The translations under genes were made by a program, and so were the position numbers. 64,000 bases of DNA from Sphingopyxis sp. PAMC25046 (GTDB taxonomy: Bacteria; Pseudomonadota; Alphaproteobacteria; Sphingomonadales; Sphingomonadaceae): positions 3,038,001 to 3,102,000 of the forward strand of contig NZ_CP039250.1 in assembly GCF_004795895.1 (NCBI RefSeq). Direction: 5' to 3'. Under the pieces are notes generated by a model. It was not told where the DNA came from, ran no database searches, and saw only the letters and a program-made list of their open reading frames with translations. This document shows, in pieces, positions 15,015-24,357 of the stretch. Every line of letters begins with the position of its first letter. Position 1 is the first letter of the stretch.

Positions 15015-17825
15015 ATGTCCGAGAAGAATCATCTCTATCTGGTCGATGGCTCCAGCTACATCTTCCGCGCCTATCACCGCCTGCCGCCGCTGACGAACCC
15101 CAAGGGCGTGCCCGTCGGCGCGGTCTATGGCTATACGACGATGCTGTGGAAGCTCGCGAAGGATCTGCACGACGCCGACGGGCCGACGCACCTCGCCGTC
15201 ATCCTCGATCATTCGAGCCAGTCGTTCCGCAACGAGATTTACGACCAATATAAGGCGAACCGCCCCGAGCCGCCCGAGGATCTGCGCCCGCAATTCCCGC
15301 TGATCCGCGACGCGACGCGCGCCTTCTCGCTGCCGTGCATTGAGATGGAGGGTTTCGAGGCCGACGACCTCATCGCCTCTTATGCCGAAGCCGCGGTGCG
15401 CGAGGGCTGGGACGTTACGATCGTGTCGTCGGACAAGGATTTGATGCAGCTGATCCGCGAACCCGCCGAAGGCCCGCAGGTCGACATGCTCGACACGATG
15501 AAGAATGTCCGGATGGGTTTGGAAGCGGTGAACGAGAAGTTCGGCGTCACCCCCGATCTGGTCGGCGACGTGCTTGCGCTGATGGGCGACAGCGTCGACA
15601 ATGTTCCCGGCGTACGCGGCATCGGCCCGAAGACCGCGACCAAGCTGATCCAGGAATATGGCAATCTGACCGCCGCGCTCGACGGGGCGACGACGATGAA
15701 GGCGTCGAAGCTGCGCGACAATCTGATCGAGCATCGCGCAATGGCCGAATTGTCGCGTATCCTCGTCGACCTCAAGCGCGATTGCCCGCTGCCCGACGCG
15801 CTCGACGCATTGAAGCTCGGCGCGATCCCGCCGCTGCCGCTGAAAAGCTTCCTCGACGAGCATGGTTTCCGTTCGCTTTCGGCCAAGCTCGACCTCGGCG
15901 GCACGCCGGGCGGACCGCCGACCCTGCCGCGCGCGAGCGCAGCGCCGGCGGCATCCGCAGCGGGCCCATCGACCCCTACCCTGCCCCCGATGCCCGCCAT
16001 CGACCGCGCCCTCTATGAAACGGTAACGACGATCGAGGCGCTCGACCGCTGGATCGAGGAAGCGCGCGCCGCGCATGTCGTCGCGATCGACACCGAAACG
16101 GCGAGCCTCGACAGCGTCACCGGCACGCTCGTCGGCGTCAGTATGGCGACCGGCCCGGGGCGCGCCTGCTACATCCCGCTCGGCCATGGCGGAACCGACA
16201 TGTTCGCCGAAAAGCCCGAGCAGGTACCGCTCGCCGACGCGATCGGCCGGCTGCATGCGCTTTTTTCGGATGAAGCGGTGCTGAAGGTCGGGCACAACCT
16301 CAAATATGACATCGGCGTGCTCGCGCAGCACGGCATCACCATCGCGCCTTATGACGATACGCTGGTGATGAGCTTCGCGCTCGACGCGGGCAAGCATCAG
16401 CACGGGCTCGACGAGCTGGCGAAGCTGCACCTCGACCATGTCTGCATCTCGTTCAAGGACGTGTGCGGCACGGGCAAGTCGCAGATCAGCTTCGCCGAAG
16501 TGCCGCTCGACCGCGCGACGCAATATGCGGCCGAGGATGCCGAGGTCGCGTGGCGGTTGTGGAAGCTGCTCAAGCTCCGCCTGCCGATCGAGGGCGGCAC
16601 GCGCGTCTATGAAATGGTCGACCGTCCGCTCGCCGCCGTCGTCGAGGGCATGGAGCGTGCCGGCATCATGGTCGACCGCGACTATCTCGCGCGCCTGTCG
16701 GGCGAGTTCGCGAACGACATGCTGCGCATGGAAGGCGAGATTCACGGACTCGCGGGACAGCCCTTCGCGATTGGCAGCCCCAAGCAGCTCGGCGAAATAT
16801 TGTTCGACAAGATGGGCCTGAAAGGCGGACGCAAGGGAAAGTCGGGCGACTGGTCGACCGACCAGAGCGAGCTCGAACGGCTCGAACGCGACGGCGTACC
16901 GATCGCGCGCAAAATCCTCGAATGGCGCCAGCTCGCGAAGCTCAAGTCGACCTATACCGACGCGCTGCAGCAGCAGATCAATCCGACGACCGGCCGCGTC
17001 CACACCAGCTACAGCCTCGTCGGCGCGCAGACCGGGCGGCTGTCGTCGACCGACCCCAATCTCCAGAACATCCCGATCCGCACCGAGACCGGCCGCCAGA
17101 TCCGCGACGCCTTCATCGCGGCGCCCGGTCATGTCCTGATCGCCGCCGATTATAGCCAGATCGAGCTGAGGCTAGCGGCGCATATGGCCGACGTCCCCGA
17201 ACTCAAGACCGCCTTCGCGCAGGGGCAGGACATCCACGCCGCGACCGCGATCGAGCTGTTCGGCGAGGTCAACCGTGACACGCGCGGCAAGGCAAAGACG
17301 GTCAATTTCTCGATCCTCTACGGCATTTCGCGCTGGGGCCTCGCGGGCCGGCTCGAAGTGACGCCCGACGAGGCGCAGGCGCTGATCGCGCGCTATTTCG
17401 AGCGTTTCCCCGGCATTTCGGACTATATCACCGACACGCTCGAGAATGCGCGCGCCAAGGGTTATACCGAAACTTTGTTCGGGCGGAAAACCTGGTTCCC
17501 GCGTATTAAGGCCGCGAACCAGAACGAACGCGCAGGCAGCGAACGCGCCGCGATCAACGCGCCGATCCAGGGTACCAGCGCCGACCTGATCAAACGCGCG
17601 ATGGCACGGATGCCGAATGCGTTAGCGGATGCGGGGCTTTCCGACGTCCGCATGCTGCTGCAGGTTCACGACGAGCTGGTGTTCGAAGCACCCGAGGACA
17701 AGGCGGCGGCGGCGGGCGACGTCATCCGCGCGGTGATGTCGGGCGCCGCCGAACCGGCGCTCGAGCTGTCGGTTCCGCTGGAGGTCGAGGTCGGCACGGG
17801 GAAGAGCTGGGGCGAAGCGCATTGA
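15015..17825 (+). CDS. polA: DNA polymerase I
   Basis: PolA, 936 residues, fills gaps and removes RNA primers during replication and repair. Residues 1-290 are the 5'-3' exonuclease (LVDGSSYIFRAYHR, FEADDLIASYAEAA, SSDKDLMQLI, MGDSVDNVPGVRGIGPKTA). Residues 340-530 are the 3'-5' proofreading domain with DTE (VAIDTETASLD), HNLKYDIGVL and YAAEDAEVAW, so proofreading looks intact. The polymerase part has motif A DYSQIELRLAAH, motif B near KTVNFSILYGISRWG and motif C VHDELVFEAP. The linker holds an Ala/Pro-rich stretch at about residues 295-325. Its stop overlaps the next ORF. Confidence 0.98.
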   Translation: MSEKNHLYLVDGSSYIFRAYHRLPPLTNPKGVPVGAVYGYTTMLWKLAKDLHDADGPTHLAVILDHSSQSFRNEIYDQYKANRPEPPEDLRPQFPLIRDATRAFSLPCIEMEGFEADDLIASYAEAAVREGWDVTIVSSDKDLMQLIREPAEGPQVDMLDTMKNVRMGLEAVNEKFGVTPDLVGDVLALMGDSVDNVPGVRGIGPKTATKLIQEYGNLTAALDGATTMKASKLRDNLIEHRAMAELSRILVDLKRDCPLPDALDALKLGAIPPLPLKSFLDEHGFRSLSAKLDLGGTPGGPPTLPRASAAPAASAAGPSTPTLPPMPAIDRALYETVTTIEALDRWIEEARAAHVVAIDTETASLDSVTGTLVGVSMATGPGRACYIPLGHGGTDMFAEKPEQVPLADAIGRLHALFSDEAVLKVGHNLKYDIGVLAQHGITIAPYDDTLVMSFALDAGKHQHGLDELAKLHLDHVCISFKDVCGTGKSQISFAEVPLDRATQYAAEDAEVAWRLWKLLKLRLPIEGGTRVYEMVDRPLAAVVEGMERAGIMVDRDYLARLSGEFANDMLRMEGEIHGLAGQPFAIGSPKQLGEILFDKMGLKGGRKGKSGDWSTDQSELERLERDGVPIARKILEWRQLAKLKSTYTDALQQQINPTTGRVHTSYSLVGAQTGRLSSTDPNLQNIPIRTETGRQIRDAFIAAPGHVLIAADYSQIELRLAAHMADVPELKTAFAQGQDIHAATAIELFGEVNRDTRGKAKTVNFSILYGISRWGLAGRLEVTPDEAQALIARYFERFPGISDYITDTLENARAKGYTETLFGRKTWFPRIKAANQNERAGSERAAINAPIQGTSADLIKRAMARMPNALADAGLSDVRMLLQVHDELVFEAPEDKAAAAGDVIRAVMSGAAEPALELSVPLEVEVGTGKSWGEAH

Positions 17826-18331
17826 TCGGCGCCCTGCTGTTCGTCGCGGCGCTCGCCGCCGAGCCTGCGGCTGTGCCGCAGGAGACGGCGGCGTCCCCCG
17901 CCTCTACGCCCGCGCGCCCGTCGCCAATCGCCGACACCGACCTGCGCGAATTCGCCGCGATCGCGGGACGCAAGGTCGCCGGGCGGCCGGTCGAGGGCCC
18001 TTATGCGAACGCCGACAAGGTGCTGCTGATCCGCCGCGACGACAAGGGCTATCCGGTCATAGTTGCGAGCATGGGCTTCCCGGTGCGCCAGTCGCTTCCC
18101 GCGCCGCCCGTCGGGACGCTGGCCGTCGTCCGGCTGCACCAGCGGTCCGAAACGGTGGTTCCCGGCCCGACAACCGACGACCTTGCCTTCGTGAAGGCGA
18201 ACCGGCTGCCGCTGTTCGTGATCGGCGAATGGGCGCGCCCCGCCCCGATGTGGGAGGTTGCCTGGATCGACGGCGCGGTCCGTTTCCGCACGATCGGCGA
18301 GGTCGGCGAAATCGGCCCCTGGCGCGATTGA
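17822..18331 (+). CDS. Hypothetical secreted protein coupled to polA
   Basis: A 169-residue protein reading from a TTG that overlaps the polA TGA. Residues 1-20 (MIGALLFVAALAAEPAAVPQ) look like a short signal peptide, followed by an Ala/Pro/Ser-rich linker and a compact domain ending in LPLFVIGEWARP, MWEVAWIDGAVRFRTIGEVG. The end pattern (VIG, aromatic-V, YR/FR-IG-xxG) recalls JAB-like peptidase folds, but the His-x-His metal site is absent, so no activity is claimed. The TTG start is inferred because it preserves the signal peptide and coupling. Confidence 0.6.
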   Translation: MIGALLFVAALAAEPAAVPQETAASPASTPARPSPIADTDLREFAAIAGRKVAGRPVEGPYANADKVLLIRRDDKGYPVIVASMGFPVRQSLPAPPVGTLAVVRLHQRSETVVPGPTTDDLAFVKANRLPLFVIGEWARPAPMWEVAWIDGAVRFRTIGEVGEIGPWRD

Positions 18332-18449
18332 CTGGCACAAAGGCACGTCGCGCCGACCGCGCCACCCTTTCGCCCTCACGACTTTGCCTCTATGACGGAT
18401 CGATGACATGCGACCGGCATTTTTGTGACGGCCGGAACAAAGGATCCCC

Positions 18450-19124
18450 ATGAGCAAGTTCGAACCCGTCGCCAAGGCGCCGGTCCGCATTCAGCAGAAT
18501 ATCCTTGCGCGCAGCGAGCGCCGCCTTCTCAACTGGCTGTGCGCGCGCCTGCCCGCTTGGGTCACGCCCGACCAGCTCACCACATTGGGGTTCGCCGGCG
18601 CGGTGCTCGTCGCGGCGGGCTATCTGCTCAGCTGGTTCGACAGCGAATGGCTCGGCCTGTCGCTCGCCGGCTATATCGTAAACTGGTTCGGCGATTCGCT
18701 CGACGGCAGCCTCGCGCGCTGGCGCGGCATCGAACGCCCGAATTACGGCTATTTCCTCGATCACAGCGTCGATGCGATCGCAACCTTGCTGATGATCAGC
18801 GCGATCGGCATGAGCCCCTATATGCGGCTCGACGTCGCGCTGATGGGGGTGATCGGCTATTTCCTGCTGTCGATCCACACCTTCATTTCGGCCAAAATCC
18901 TCGGCGAATTCCGCCTGTCCTACATGGCGGGCGGCCCGACCGAGCTGCGACTGATGCTGATGGCGATGACGATTGCGATGCCGATCATCGGCGGGGCCGA
19001 CATAAAAGGCACCAATTTCTCCGTCTTCGACCTGTTCGCGATCGTCGTCTCGAGCATCCTCGTCACGCTGTTCATCGTTCAGACCTCGGCAACCGCGCGG
19101 ATGCTCCGCCGCCGGGGCAACTGA
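18450..19124 (+). CDS. CDP-alcohol phosphatidyltransferase family protein
   Basis: A 224-residue inner-membrane enzyme with about six transmembrane segments. The family signature D-G-x2-A-R-x8-G-x3-D-x3-D is present as DGSLARWRGIERPNYGYFLD followed by HSVD, so the metal and CDP-binding site is complete. Such enzymes swap CMP on a CDP-lipid for an alcohol; the alcohol used here cannot be read from sequence. AAAGGA six bases before the ATG supports the start. It stands alone between the polA pair and the convergent pheA. Confidence 0.86.
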   Translation: MSKFEPVAKAPVRIQQNILARSERRLLNWLCARLPAWVTPDQLTTLGFAGAVLVAAGYLLSWFDSEWLGLSLAGYIVNWFGDSLDGSLARWRGIERPNYGYFLDHSVDAIATLLMISAIGMSPYMRLDVALMGVIGYFLLSIHTFISAKILGEFRLSYMAGGPTELRLMLMAMTIAMPIIGGADIKGTNFSVFDLFAIVVSSILVTLFIVQTSATARMLRRRGN

Positions 19125-19154
19125 GATCGAAACAGCGGCGCCGACCGCCGACGT

Positions 19155-20048
19155 TCAGGGACGAGTCCGCGCCTGTGCATAGGTGCCGAGCAGGCGCAGC
19201 GACTTTGTCTGGAAATCGAGCTCCTCAAGCGCGCGGTCGATCCGCTCGTCGCCCGGCGCGCCAACGATGTCGGCATAGAATTTCGTCGCCGCAAAACTGT
19301 CGCCGGTCTGATAGCTTTCGAGCTTGGTCATGTTGACGCCGTTGGTCGCAAAGCCGCCGAGAGCCTTGTAGAGCGCGGCGGGGATATTCTTCACCTCAAA
19401 CATGAAGGTCGTCATCAGCGGCCCTGGAATCGCCGCGAAGTCGGCGAGCGGTTCGCGCGCGAGCACGACGAAGCGCGTCGTATTATGGTCGGCATCCTCC
19501 ATGCCCGTGCCGTGCAGCGTCAGGCCATAGAGTTCGGCCGCGTGGGGCGGCGCCAGCGCAGCGAGCCCCACTTCGTCGCTGTCGGCGACCCATGCCGCCG
19601 CGCCCGCGGTGTCGCTGTGCGCGACGGGCGCGATATTGTTCGCGCGCAGCCAGTGGCGGCATTGCCCGAGCGCCTGTTCGTGGCTCATCGCGCGCGTTAC
19701 CGGACCAAGGTCGCGGCTCATCAGGCCGTAACGGATCGGGAGGAAATGCTCGCCGACGATCGACAGGCCCGATTCGGGAAGCAGGAAATGGATGTCGGCG
19801 ACGCGGCCGTGCAGGCTGTTCTCGATCGGAATGATCGCGCGATCGACGCGGCCTTCGCGCACGGCGTCGATCGCGTCCTCGAACGCATAGCAGGGCATCG
19901 GCAGCGAATTCGGGTCATATTCGCGCGCGGCGAGATCGCTGTTCGCGCCAGGCGCGCCCTGGAAAGACAGTCCGCGTCCGGGCTCGGCGAGCGCCACTGC
20001 CCGCATTTCGTCGACCAGATGCTGCGCCGAAGCCGAATAGCTGCCCAT
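19155..20048 (-). CDS. pheA: Prephenate dehydratase
   Basis: A 297-residue monofunctional prephenate dehydratase, which converts prephenate to phenylpyruvate in phenylalanine synthesis. The catalytic domain (about residues 20-195) starts SFQGAPGANSDLAAREY and contains IPIENSLHGRVADIHFLL, SHEQALGQCRHWL and the threonine-bearing DHNTTRFVVLAR. The ACT regulatory domain (about 205-285) contains NIPAALYKALGGFATNGVNM and TKLESYQTG, so feedback inhibition by phenylalanine is expected. There is no chorismate mutase domain. GGGAAGG before the ATG at 20048 is preferred to a longer ORF start. It is divergent from the cytochrome c pair. Confidence 0.95.
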   Translation of the reverse strand: MGSYSASAQHLVDEMRAVALAEPGRGLSFQGAPGANSDLAAREYDPNSLPMPCYAFEDAIDAVREGRVDRAIIPIENSLHGRVADIHFLLPESGLSIVGEHFLPIRYGLMSRDLGPVTRAMSHEQALGQCRHWLRANNIAPVAHSDTAGAAAWVADSDEVGLAALAPPHAAELYGLTLHGTGMEDADHNTTRFVVLAREPLADFAAIPGPLMTTFMFEVKNIPAALYKALGGFATNGVNMTKLESYQTGDSFAATKFYADIVGAPGDERIDRALEELDFQTKSLRLLGTYAQARTRP

Positions 20049-20234
20049 CGATTGCCTTCCCAGGGTGGAGCCGCGGCGCATAGCCGTCCCGACTGCCGCG
20101 CGCAACCGGACCTGCGGCATTCGGCTCGTCGGGCGATTTCATCCCCTTGCGCCGCCGTCGCCGCGCCTTTAAGGGAGCCTCCAAATCAAATATGCGTCCG
20201 GCTAGCGGGCGCCAGCTAACGGGGCTGCTAGAGC

Positions 20235-20891
20235 ATGGACGATCGCAACAATACTATTGCCGGCTGGGTACTGTTCGCCGGCATTTGCGCACTGGGCCTG
20301 ACGATCGGGTCGCAGATGTTGTTCGCCAGCCACGCCCCCGAAAAGCCCGGTTATCCGATCGAAGACGCAGAAGCCGGCGCCGGTGGCGGCGATTCGGCCG
20401 TTCCGCTCCCCAACCTGCTCGCCGCCGCCGACCCGGCCAAGGGCGAAGCGGTGTTCGCGAAATGCGCCGCGTGCCACACTGTCAATTCGGGCGGCGCCAA
20501 CGGTATCGGCCCGAATCTGTGGGGCGCGCTCGGCAAGCCGCACGGCCATGTTCCGGGCTTCGACTATTCGGCAGCGCTAAAGGGCGTGCCGGGCAATTGG
20601 GACTTCGCCGGCATGAACGAATGGCTGAAGAGCCCGCGCAAATATGCGCCGGGCACCAAGATGTCGTTCGCGGGCCTCAGCAGCCCCGAAGATCGCGCCA
20701 ATCTGATCGTCTATCTGAACAGCCAGGGTTCGAACCTGCCGCTGCCCGCCGCCGAAGCCGCACCCGCGACCGAAGAAGCGGGCGCCGCGCCGGCCGAAGG
20801 CGAAGCGGTCGCCGCCGCGCCGGCCGAGGAAGGCGCCCCCGCTCCGGCTGCGGACGCAGCAGCCCCCGCCCCGGCCGAAGCCAAGAAATAA
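20235..20891 (+). CDS. Membrane-anchored cytochrome c, CycM-like
   Basis: A 218-residue class I cytochrome c. Residues 9-30 form an uncleaved N-terminal anchor (WVLFAGICALGLTIGSQMLF). The heme site is C77-A-A-C80-H81 and the distal ligand is probably M143 in PGTKMSFAGLS, as in cytochrome c552/CycM proteins that feed terminal oxidases. From about residue 165 a tail of Ala, Pro and Glu repeats (such as AAAPAEEGAPAPAAD) extends beyond the fold and is unusual. The stop overlaps the next cytochrome gene in TAATG. Confidence 0.9.
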   Translation: MDDRNNTIAGWVLFAGICALGLTIGSQMLFASHAPEKPGYPIEDAEAGAGGGDSAVPLPNLLAAADPAKGEAVFAKCAACHTVNSGGANGIGPNLWGALGKPHGHVPGFDYSAALKGVPGNWDFAGMNEWLKSPRKYAPGTKMSFAGLSSPEDRANLIVYLNSQGSNLPLPAAEAAPATEEAGAAPAEGEAVAAAPAEEGAPAPAADAAAPAPAEAKK

Positions 20892-21319
20892 TGCGGATCG
20901 CGCCCTTGCTGCTGGCGAGCGCACTGGCGCTCGCCAGCTGCGGCAAGGGCGAAACCCCCGCCGACGACGCGGCCGCGAGCGGCGAAGCCGCGGTCGAAAC
21001 CCCTACCGTCGCGCCGACAGCGGCGATGGGCGAACAGGTCTTCCGGCGCTGCGTCGCATGCCACACCGTCGAAAAGGGCGGGTCCAACGGCATCGGCCCC
21101 AATCTGCACGGCATCGTCGGCGCGACCGTAGCAGCGAAGCCCGATTTCTCCTATTCGGGCGCGATGAGAGCGAAAGGCGGCGTCTGGGACGAAGCCGCGC
21201 TCGACGCCTATCTGACGGCGCCGATGAAGAATGTCCCCGGCACGCGAATGGCCTTTGCCGGGGTGATCGACCCCTCGGATCGCAAGGCGCTGATCCTGTT
21301 TCTGGAAGAACAGAAATAA
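20891..21319 (+). CDS. Cytochrome c lipoprotein
   Basis: A 142-residue second class I cytochrome c, translationally coupled to the first. Residues 1-17 form a lipoprotein signal with lipobox LASC and lipidated C17, instead of a membrane helix. The heme motif is C54-V-A-C57-H58 and the likely sixth ligand is the Met in PGTRMAFAGVI. The fold portion is closely related to the upstream protein (NGIGPNLHGIVG against NGIGPNLWGALG), so the pair arose by duplication and diverged in anchoring. It probably shuttles electrons at the outer face of the inner membrane or at the outer membrane, depending on lipoprotein sorting. Confidence 0.88.
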   Translation: MRIAPLLLASALALASCGKGETPADDAAASGEAAVETPTVAPTAAMGEQVFRRCVACHTVEKGGSNGIGPNLHGIVGATVAAKPDFSYSGAMRAKGGVWDEAALDAYLTAPMKNVPGTRMAFAGVIDPSDRKALILFLEEQK

Positions 21320-21321
21320 AT

Positions 21322-21413
21322 CGTCGTCCCCGCAAAGACAGGGTCCGACGGAGGTTTAACGGCATTGCGGTTTAAGACCGATCGCGGCCCCCGCCTGCGC
21401 AGGGGCGGCGACG
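21322..21413. repeat. Degenerate inverted repeat between convergent genes
   Basis: The gap between the cytochrome and LOG genes starts CGTCGTCCCCGC and ends AGGGGCGGCGACG, an imperfect inverted pair, with the inner palindrome CCTGCGCAGG. It resembles the common sphingomonad TCGTCCCCGC/GCGGGGACGA intergenic repeat in decayed form. It may still fold as a bidirectional terminator. Confidence 0.4.
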
Positions 21414-21417
21414 TCTC

Positions 21418-22293
21418 TCAATGATGCTCGTCGATGCTCGCGTAGAAATCGGTGATGATCTTCCACGCCTCGTCGGCGGTCTCGACGAACCGGAAGAGTT
21501 CGAGATCGCGCGCGCTCACCACGCCCTCTTCGACCAGCGCCTCGAAATTGACCACGCGTTGCCAGAATTCCTTGCCGAACAGCACGATCGGGATCGGCTT
21601 GATCTTGCCCGTCTGGATCAACGTCAACAGTTCGAACATCTCGTCGAAGGTGCCGAAGCCGCCAGGGAAGACGCAGACCGCGCGCGCGCGAAGCAGGAAG
21701 TGCATCTTCCTTAGCGCGAAATAGTGGAACTGAAAGCTCAGCGACGGCGTCACGAAGCGGTTCGGCGCCTGTTCGTGCGGCAGCACGATATTGAGCCCGA
21801 TGGACTCGCGGCCCTCGTCGTCGGCGCCGCGGTTCGCAGCCTCCATGATCGATGGCCCGCCGCCCGAGCAAACGACGAAATGACGACAACCCTTGTCGTC
21901 GCACGGATATTGGCTCGCGAGACGCGCGAGCGCGCGCGCCTCGTCATAATATTTGGCTTTCGCTTTCAGCCGGCGCGCGATGTTGCGCTGCGCGTCGTCG
22001 GTCGCCGCGGCTTCGAGCCCGTCGGCCTGCGACGGTTCGGGAATGCGCGCCGAACCATAGACGACCAGCGTCGATTCGATCCCGGCCTCGTCGAGCAGCA
22101 ATTCGGGCTTGAGCAGTTCGAGTTGGAAACGGACGGGGCGCAAATCTTCGCGCAGCAGGAAATCATTGTCCTGAAATGCCAGCTTATAGGCGGGGTGAGC
22201 CGTCTGCGGGGTGGTGGTCGCCTGTTCGGCGAACTGCGCGTCGTCCTTGGCTTTATGGAAACGCGAACGATGGGGTTGTTTATCTTCTGCCAT
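21418..22293 (-). CDS. LOG-family protein (TIGR00730 Rossmann-fold)
   Basis: A protein of 291 residues from the ATG at 22293 (303 from an upstream TTG at 22329; neither start has a decisive ribosome-binding site). The LOG signature PGGFGTFDEMFE is present, with VCSGGGPSIMEAANRGADDE forming the nucleotide-binding loop and FFALRKMHFL-type surroundings (QFHYFALRKMHFLLRAR). Family members remove ribose-5-phosphate from AMP or cytokinin nucleotides. The N-terminal 70 residues are longer than in short LOGs and belong to the larger bacterial subgroup, whose substrate is less certain. Confidence 0.85.
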   Translation of the reverse strand: MAEDKQPHRSRFHKAKDDAQFAEQATTTPQTAHPAYKLAFQDNDFLLREDLRPVRFQLELLKPELLLDEAGIESTLVVYGSARIPEPSQADGLEAAATDDAQRNIARRLKAKAKYYDEARALARLASQYPCDDKGCRHFVVCSGGGPSIMEAANRGADDEGRESIGLNIVLPHEQAPNRFVTPSLSFQFHYFALRKMHFLLRARAVCVFPGGFGTFDEMFELLTLIQTGKIKPIPIVLFGKEFWQRVVNFEALVEEGVVSARDLELFRFVETADEAWKIITDFYASIDEHH

Positions 22294-22342
22294 TAACGAG
22301 CGGCTACCCGTTTCATATGGCTTTGCCAAGACGCGCCGCCCT

Positions 22343-23053
22343 CTAGCGACAGTAGCCGTTGCCGCTCATGTCGAAGTGAAAATGATTATAGTGCGCCGCG
22401 TTGTAATCGGGGCCGAGCACGGTGCCGAAACGGCGGCAGCCCGATTTATGGAGCGCGCGGAGGAAGTCCTGCGACGGCTTATCGCCGTCCCAGCCGCCGT
22501 CGAGCATGACGCGGCGCCCGTCGGCGAGGATGAAGCCCGACACGTCGATCGCGTTCGAATAGGCGTGCTGAGACAGTCGGCCCGAACGCCCGCCATAGAT
22601 GTTGCGGCAGCTATAGGTGCCGAAGGTCTCGATCTTCACGACCTCGGTGCCGAAATATTTCCGCGCCGCGGGCTTCACCGCATATTGCGCCCAGGCGGCG
22701 AAATTCTTTGCGAGCGGACAGGTCATCGCGCCCAGCCCCGACACCGGAACACCGACGTCGAGCAGTTTCACCGAATCGATCGAGGTGCATCCCCCGCCAT
22801 GATCCTGATTGGGGAGCGGTGTGAATCGCACGCCGGCCTGCTTGAGGTCGAAGGCGCATTGCTGCGCTTCGGCGCTGGTGAAGGAGGGTGTGCCGACAGC
22901 CTGCGGGCGGCCAGGCTTGCTCGCCGACGTCCGTTTCCCGCCGCTGTTCTTCATCGCCTCGGGCGTTCCGAAACATGCGGAAAGTGCGAGCGCCGCGGTA
23001 GCGGCGATCAGGATCCGGGGCTTCAGGAACGTCGGGATCGGCATGGCCGTCAA
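22343..23053 (-). CDS. Extensin-like (DUF/PF06904-type) lipoprotein
   Basis: A 236-residue exported protein. The signal ends in lipobox LSAC, suggesting lipidation near residue 27. The mature domain has paired cysteines (QQCAFDLKQAGVRF, GGGCTSIDSV, AMTCPLAKNF, YSCRNIYGG, GYCR) and the peptidase-M15-like segments SQHAYSNAIDVSGF and HYNHFHFDMSG, which supply potential zinc ligands. Extensin-like C-terminal domain proteins are common in alphaproteobacteria and probably act on the cell wall, but activity is unproven. A second ATG three codons in is equally possible. Confidence 0.85.
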   Translation of the reverse strand: MTAMPIPTFLKPRILIAATAALALSACFGTPEAMKNSGGKRTSASKPGRPQAVGTPSFTSAEAQQCAFDLKQAGVRFTPLPNQDHGGGCTSIDSVKLLDVGVPVSGLGAMTCPLAKNFAAWAQYAVKPAARKYFGTEVVKIETFGTYSCRNIYGGRSGRLSQHAYSNAIDVSGFILADGRRVMLDGGWDGDKPSQDFLRALHKSGCRRFGTVLGPDYNAAHYNHFHFDMSGNGYCR

Positions 23054-23131
23054 AATACCGACGAAATGGTTAACAAGCTGTATACTATTTTCTCCACTCG
23101 TCGAAAATTTCGCGCGGTCCGTGCAATTTGT

Positions 23132-23159
23132 TTGACAGCCAGCGCGTCCGCCCTAAACG
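23132..23159 (+). promoter_or_regulatory. Candidate promoter of serC
   Basis: TTGACA at 23132-23137 and TAAACG at 23154-23159, 16 bases apart, lie about 55 bases before the serC start. The -35 box is perfect; the -10 box is poor. Confidence 0.4.
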
Positions 23160-23213
23160 CGGCGTCGGGCCACGCGGTCCCAACGCCGCGCGAGCTCTCT
23201 GCAAGGAGAGACT

Positions 23214-24344
23214 ATGATGAGTGAAGTGACGACGCCACAGGTGCGCCCGACGCGCCCCTATTTTTCTTCCGGACCCTGCGCCAAGCCGCCGGTCTGGTCC
23301 CCCGAAAAACTGAACACCGAATCGCTGGGCCGCTCGCATCGCGCCAAGATCGGCAAGACGCGCCTCCAATATTGCATCGACCTGATGCGCGAGATGCTGC
23401 AGCTTCCCGACACGCACCGCATCGGCATCGTTCCGGGCTCCGACACCGGCGCCTTTGAAATGGCGATGTGGACGATGCTCGGCGGCCGTCCCGTCACGAC
23501 GCTTGCATGGGAGAGCTTTGGCGAGGGCTGGGTTACCGACGCCGCCAAGCAGCTCAAGCTCGACCCGACCGTCATTCGCGCCGATTACGGCCAGCTTCCC
23601 GACCTCTCCAAGGTCGACTGGTCGAACGACGTGCTCTTCACCTGGAATGGCACCACCAGTGGCGTCCGCGTCCCGAACGGCGACTGGATCGCCGACGATC
23701 GCGAGGGCCTGAGCTTCGCCGACGCGACCAGCGCGGTGTTCGCCTACGACCTGCCGTGGGACAAGATCGACGTCGCGACCTTCAGCTGGCAGAAAGTGCT
23801 CGGTGGCGAAGGCGGCCACGGCGTGCTGATCCTCGGCCCCCGCGCGGTCGAACGGCTTGAGAATTACACCCCCGCCTGGCCGCTGCCGAAGGTCTTCCGC
23901 CTCGTCAGCAAGGGCGCGCTGGCCGAAGGCGTGTTCAAGGGCGAGACGATCAATACCCCGTCGATGCTTGCGGTCGAGGACGCGATCTTCGCGCTCGAAT
24001 GGGCGAAGTCCTTGGGCGGTCTCGACGGCCTGAAAGCGCGCAGCGACGCGAACGCCGCGGCGCTCGACAAGATCGTCGCCGACCGCGACTGGCTCAGCCA
24101 CCTCGCCGCCGATCCCGCCAGCCGCTCGAAGACCTCGGTCTGCCTGTCGGTCGCGGGCGCCGATGCGGATTTCATCAAGAAATTCGCTGGGCTGCTCGAA
24201 AAGGAAGGCGCGGCCTATGACATCGCGGGTTATCGCGATGCACCTCCGGGCCTGCGCATCTGGTGCGGCGCGACCGTCGACACCGCCGATATCGAGGCAC
24301 TCGGCCCGTGGCTCGACTGGGCTTACGCAAGCCTTTCGGCCTGA
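23214..24344 (+). CDS. serC: Phosphoserine aminotransferase
   Basis: SerC, 376 residues, transfers an amino group to 3-phosphohydroxypyruvate in serine synthesis and also serves pyridoxine synthesis. It starts with [18 protein letters not shown] and has the PLP-lysine segment [14 protein letters not shown], typical of the alphaproteobacterial subgroup. Other family segments are [16 protein letters not shown] and [25 protein letters not shown] precedes two adjacent ATGs (23214 and 23217). serA follows after a 120-base gap that contains a long inverted repeat; the two act in sequence in the pathway. Confidence 0.96.
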   Translation: MMSEVTTPQVRPTRPYFSSGPCAKPPVWSPEKLNTESLGRSHRAKIGKTRLQYCIDLMREMLQLPDTHRIGIVPGSDTGAFEMAMWTMLGGRPVTTLAWESFGEGWVTDAAKQLKLDPTVIRADYGQLPDLSKVDWSNDVLFTWNGTTSGVRVPNGDWIADDREGLSFADATSAVFAYDLPWDKIDVATFSWQKVLGGEGGHGVLILGPRAVERLENYTPAWPLPKVFRLVSKGALAEGVFKGETINTPSMLAVEDAIFALEWAKSLGGLDGLKARSDANAAALDKIVADRDWLSHLAADPASRSKTSVCLSVAGADADFIKKFAGLLEKEGAAYDIAGYRDAPPGLRIWCGATVDTADIEALGPWLDWAYASLSA

Positions 24345-24357
24345 CGCCTCCCCTCTT

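Noticed and set aside
14691..17132. An 813-codon open frame on the minus strand opposite polA
   Set aside because: High GC makes long antisense frames common. Its composition is Arg/Asp/Ala-rich without domains, and polA on the other strand is unmistakable.
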